A DNA stretch of 64,000 bases from Parascedosporium putredinis (taxonomy: Eukaryota > Ascomycota > Sordariomycetes > Microascales > Microascaceae). Positions 60,805 to 64,000 of this stretch are shown here, piece by piece. How positions within the stretch are numbered: the first letter of the stretch is position 1; every line of letters starts with the position of its first letter. A program made the translations under genes and the position numbers. The notes under the pieces were generated by a model that saw only the letters and a program-made list of their open reading frames with translations, was not told the origin of the DNA and ran no database searches. Where the stretch lies: assembly GCA_949357655.1 (NCBI GenBank), contig CASHTG010000014.1, positions 1 to 64,000 on the forward strand, in the 5' to 3' direction.

Positions 60805-62715
60805 TTCTTGCGCTACATGTAGCGTTTACGATATAGAGTGGTATGGGTGTGTCGAAATGTGTGCTGGGAGGTTGCACCTATAGGGAAGTTGGCCATAAAT
60901 ACATTCACAGCAAGGTTCATCCGTACCAACACCACGGGTCTGAAGATAGACTGCGACTCTATGGAAACCTACGTCCCCAGACACCCCAGAGGCAGAATGC
61001 ATATATTTTGCGGGGTAACCAGATCTCCGACCCTGCGTATTGGGCCGAGCAAGAACGACTAGCACAATTGCGGCCAAGCGTTGGCCCCAGATCCTGCCCA
61101 TTTCAACTAGCCAACAACCCTGCACCCCGCGTTAGGACCAAGAAGTTTCCCTAGGTCTGCTAGATTCTGCGGAGCCGGCAGCTGAGAACCGCCTTGTCAG
61201 AGTCCTGATACAGAAACAAGTTGCGGAAAGAGAAGCGGCAGGTTCCAGTCCTTTCTCGGCGTTCTCGGTTCCTCTCATGACCCAGTATTCTTGTGTTGGC
61301 GGTATTTAAGCATCTATGGACATCAAATGTAAAGAGAGGGCTCCCTTGCCATGTTGTTTGTGACCATAGATAGGTTGTATTATAGGAACCCGCGAATCAT
61401 TTTAAGCCACTACTCTCAGGTTCACATCGGCCCATGTATGCTTGCTCTCTTCGCCTGTACCCGTTTTATTGTTTGTTAAAGTATTGAGCTTCCAAACTGA
61501 AAACCATCCGTCGTTGGCCCGCAAGGCATATGTAGCCTTTTACCGGGTCTGCCGAGAAGATCCATCTATACGATCGCGCTTCTATTGTTTCTGGGTCCAA
61601 TCTCGCAAGGAGACGATATCCGGTCTCAAATTCTCGATTGTTGCCCTTTTTGTTAGTGTCTGTCGAGAGCACAAACCGTCTACATACCAAGACAACGGCC
61701 TTGTAGTTATAATCAGTGCCTCTTTTGCTATGAATGATGGCTTCCTGTAAGGTTGACTTGGATGGGAGTCATTGGTGATAAAGGCTTTGTGTCGGATTCG
61801 GGAGAAATCGGCTTGTGACGAAGAGAAATGGTCGAATTCTTTCAAACAACCACTGGTCAAGCTGGGACCCTAGGCCGGCAGGGCTTGCCTCAGTTCTGAG
61901 ATGTCCGTCGAGGCTGGAGCAACAGAACCATGACGGACTTGGGCTTTAAAGGGCGGCCGAGGGAGAGTAATAAGGGGATGGGGAAAGATCCTAGCTTAGT
62001 GGCACAAAATCCCCACGCACAAAGATATCCGTTTCATTGTACTCTGAATATGTAGGATAAATTGTGATGGGGACGACAAAGCGGGGGTAAGCCGGCATTG
62101 AAGTTGCTTGTTGCTTGGCACCTTGACCTTGAAAGGCCTGTACGAACGCCATAACTCTTGAGCATATCATAAAGCATTGATCGATGCAAGAACCCGACAT
62201 TCAAGGCATCGTCCTAGAAGTGGTCGCCTCGAACCATCTATGGATGCACTGGGCACGACATGCCGAACAGTGTGAGTGTGTGAGGTGCTGGTGCATGCAC
62301 AAAACTTGCCGGGATATTCCCCACAAGCCAAGATGATCTCGTGTGTGTGGGTATGCCGCCCCCACCGGAGGTAACCCCACACGGGCTGCCGATCCCCCGG
62401 ACGCTTGGTCTCGCAACCGAACGCATGGACGGGTTTTCATCACCGGGTTCCAAATATTGAGCAAGTGCCCATGGGGAAAGCGGCGTTCCGCCACTCAAGA
62501 ATTTAGCAAGGGCGCGTACCCGTCGTGAGCGGCCCTCACGTTAAGCGTCGTGGAGAGCAAGTCCCGATCTTGGACTCGAGCCTTGATATGAAGTGCTCGC
62601 TGCTTTTACAATTATAAAGGAAATGGATGGAAAATTTAGCTCGCCGGTTTTGTTTCTTGTTTGTACGAATGTTCATCATTCACTCCTGAATCTAACGTTT
62701 TGAACTCTTTGCAAC
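60805..62715. other. intergenic region between regulator and P450
   Basis: About 1.9 kb. Open frames such as 60,843-61,154 (+) and 61,442-61,750 (+) have no recognised domain. It probably holds both divergent promoters. No clear repeat or operator was seen. Confidence 0.4.
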
Positions 62716-64000
62716 ATGGTTTCCAATTCCTCGTGGCTGCCTCATCCCGACTTAGAAGGTCCGGCAAACCTGACCAACACTTCCTCGGTCTTGGCAGCAA
62801 TCGTGTGTTGTTTACTCTTCTTCCCAGTGGCATATGACTTGTTCTTCCATCCGTTACGCAAGGTTCCTGGCCCGCTGTTAGCCAGGTGCAGCCAGACCTG
62901 GAGAAATCACAAGTATTTCCGAGGTACGTGGCATGAAGATGCCCTCGCTCTCCACCAAAAGTATGGCAATGTCGTCCGTATCGCTCCGGATGAGATAAGC
63001 GTGGTGGATTTGGCGGCATTAAAATCTCTATATGGCCATGGGCAGAAGGTCGTCAAGGTAAATTCCGCACTCCCTCTAAATTTGCCTGTGATGTCTAGTT
63101 TCTAGCCTCGGCAAGTCTGATTATGAGAGATTGGCCTCATCCATCGGACTTGAAAAAGAAGGCATAGGGACTAGTCTCAATTTGCTTGGCTAACGAGACT
63201 TAGAGCAAATGGTACGATGCCTGGATTATACCCAAAATGACAGTCAGCTTCTTCGCGGCGCGAGACATCAAGTTGCACCGGCACCTCCGATCCCGAGTCT
63301 CGGCGGCCTATAGCATGACCACCATCTTGTCAATGGAGCCTCTGATCCAGGACGTCGCTCAAAACATGTGGCAGAAGATGGGCGAGTTTGCTGACGAGGC
63401 AAAACCGGTCCCGATGCATGACTGGGCCAACTTCTTCGCCTTTGACGTCGTGGGGACCCTCGCCATGGGGGCCCAATAGGCTTTATCGATCGCGGGGTCG
63501 ACGTGGACGGCATCATCAAGTCGATCCACGACGGGTTCTGGGTCATGGCGAATATGGGCAATATGCCGCTTCAAATGTTCTGGTTCAACAACGCCGTGGC
63601 GCAGTGGCTGGTCAAACGGTTTGGAGGCAAGCGACTCTCCGCTTTCAACTTATTTCTGGACTGGCTCGATGCCCGAGTGGCAGAGCGATATAGGAACGGG
63701 CTGGGTGGCAAACGAAGGGATCTCTTGCAGCATTTCATCGAGGCAAAGGATATGACGGGGAATCCCGTCAAGAAGGAGGACGTCATGATTGAAGGGGTGA
63801 ATATCCTCGGTGCGGGTGCGGACACCACGACTATCGGAATTCTAGCCACTCTGGGCGCACTTCTGCAGCACCCCGAGTCCATAAGCCGCCTCCAAGCTGA
63901 GCTCGACGAGGCCTATGCGAAGCTTGGCATCGACGGGAGAAGCGATGGGTTACCCTACCTCGAGGCGGCTAAGCTTCCCTTCCTTTCGGCAGTGATCAAA
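62716..64000 (+). CDS. cytochrome P450, 3' part beyond the window, one frameshift
   Basis: Exon 1 is 62,716-63,057, followed by a 146-bp intron (GTAAAT, GGCTAACG branch, TTAG) and an exon from 63,204 onward. The N-terminus has a membrane anchor (VLAAIVCCLLFFPVAYDLFF) and the proline-rich hinge KVPGPLLARCS. WYDAWIIPKMTVSFF and HRHLRSRVSAAYS follow, the latter the helix C region. The frame changes at the G-run 63,467-63,471 (one base short), between VVGTLAMG and GFIDRGVDVDG. The helix I oxygen-binding motif is GAGADTTTIG at about 63,812-63,840. The ExxR and heme-Cys motifs would lie past 64,000. It is a microsomal monooxygenase; its substrate is unknown. The divergent C2H2/Zn2Cys6 regulator suggests a metabolic cluster. 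Confidence 0.85.

Noticed and set aside
1..64000. CRISPR array or bacterial operon
   Set aside because: Spliceosomal introns, RIP and fungal families show a eukaryotic genome; the tandem repeats have no spacers.

Overview
This window is nuclear DNA of a filamentous ascomycete (Pezizomycotina). The signs are short GT-AG introns of 46-146 bp with CTAAC/CTAAT-like branch points, fungus-specific families (HET, Clr5, Zn2Cys6 regulators, Fet3/Ftr1, NACHT-ankyrin receptors), an intron-bearing tRNA-Gly, and 17 kb of retrotransposon DNA destroyed by repeat-induced point mutation (RIP). The species cannot be named from the sequence alone.

Layout. 1-17,100 is an AT-rich RIP tract almost free of CpA, TpG and CpG. 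It holds two dead chromodomain Ty3/gypsy retrotransposons. The second is complete, with an LTR pair at 6,597-7,010 and 16,459-16,874. At 17,204-28,000 lie an HNH-nuclease gene with an internal stop, tandem repeats, an unrecognised three-exon gene, a Myb/SANT relic, a hypothetical gene, a kinase-like gene and a gene of an unknown paralogous family. At 29,040-34,252 is an intact divergent pair for reductive iron uptake: the permease FTR1 (-) and the ferroxidase FET3 (+). At 36,335-55,517 is an accessory block: a PD-(D/E)XK nuclease-like gene, tRNA-Gly(GCC), a HET-domain gene, a GGTTCC-rich inverted-repeat element, a second member of the unknown family, a divergent Clr5/dynamin pair, and an NLR-type receptor (nucleoside phosphorylase, NACHT, 14 near-identical ankyrin repeats). 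At 57,081-64,000 are an aldehyde dehydrogenase relic, a C2H2 + Zn2Cys6 transcription factor, and a cytochrome P450 that runs off the window. These last two may be the edge of a metabolic cluster.

Reading frames. Many accessory genes are well conserved but broken by single-base length changes, mostly in short homopolymers. I counted about 23, nearly all of them one missing base. When each change is allowed for, every complete gene model comes out at a multiple of three. FTR1, FET3, one unknown-family paralogue, the HNH gene and the 235-aa gene have none. Either the assembly has uncorrected indels in multi-copy families or these genes are decaying. I list genes broken only by such indels as CDS and those with an in-frame stop as pseudogenes.

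How the genes work together. FTR1 and FET3 form one plasma-membrane complex. HET, NLR, dynamin-like, Clr5 and kinase-like genes are families that cluster in fungal accessory regions and are partly linked to non-self recognition. No joint function is proven here.
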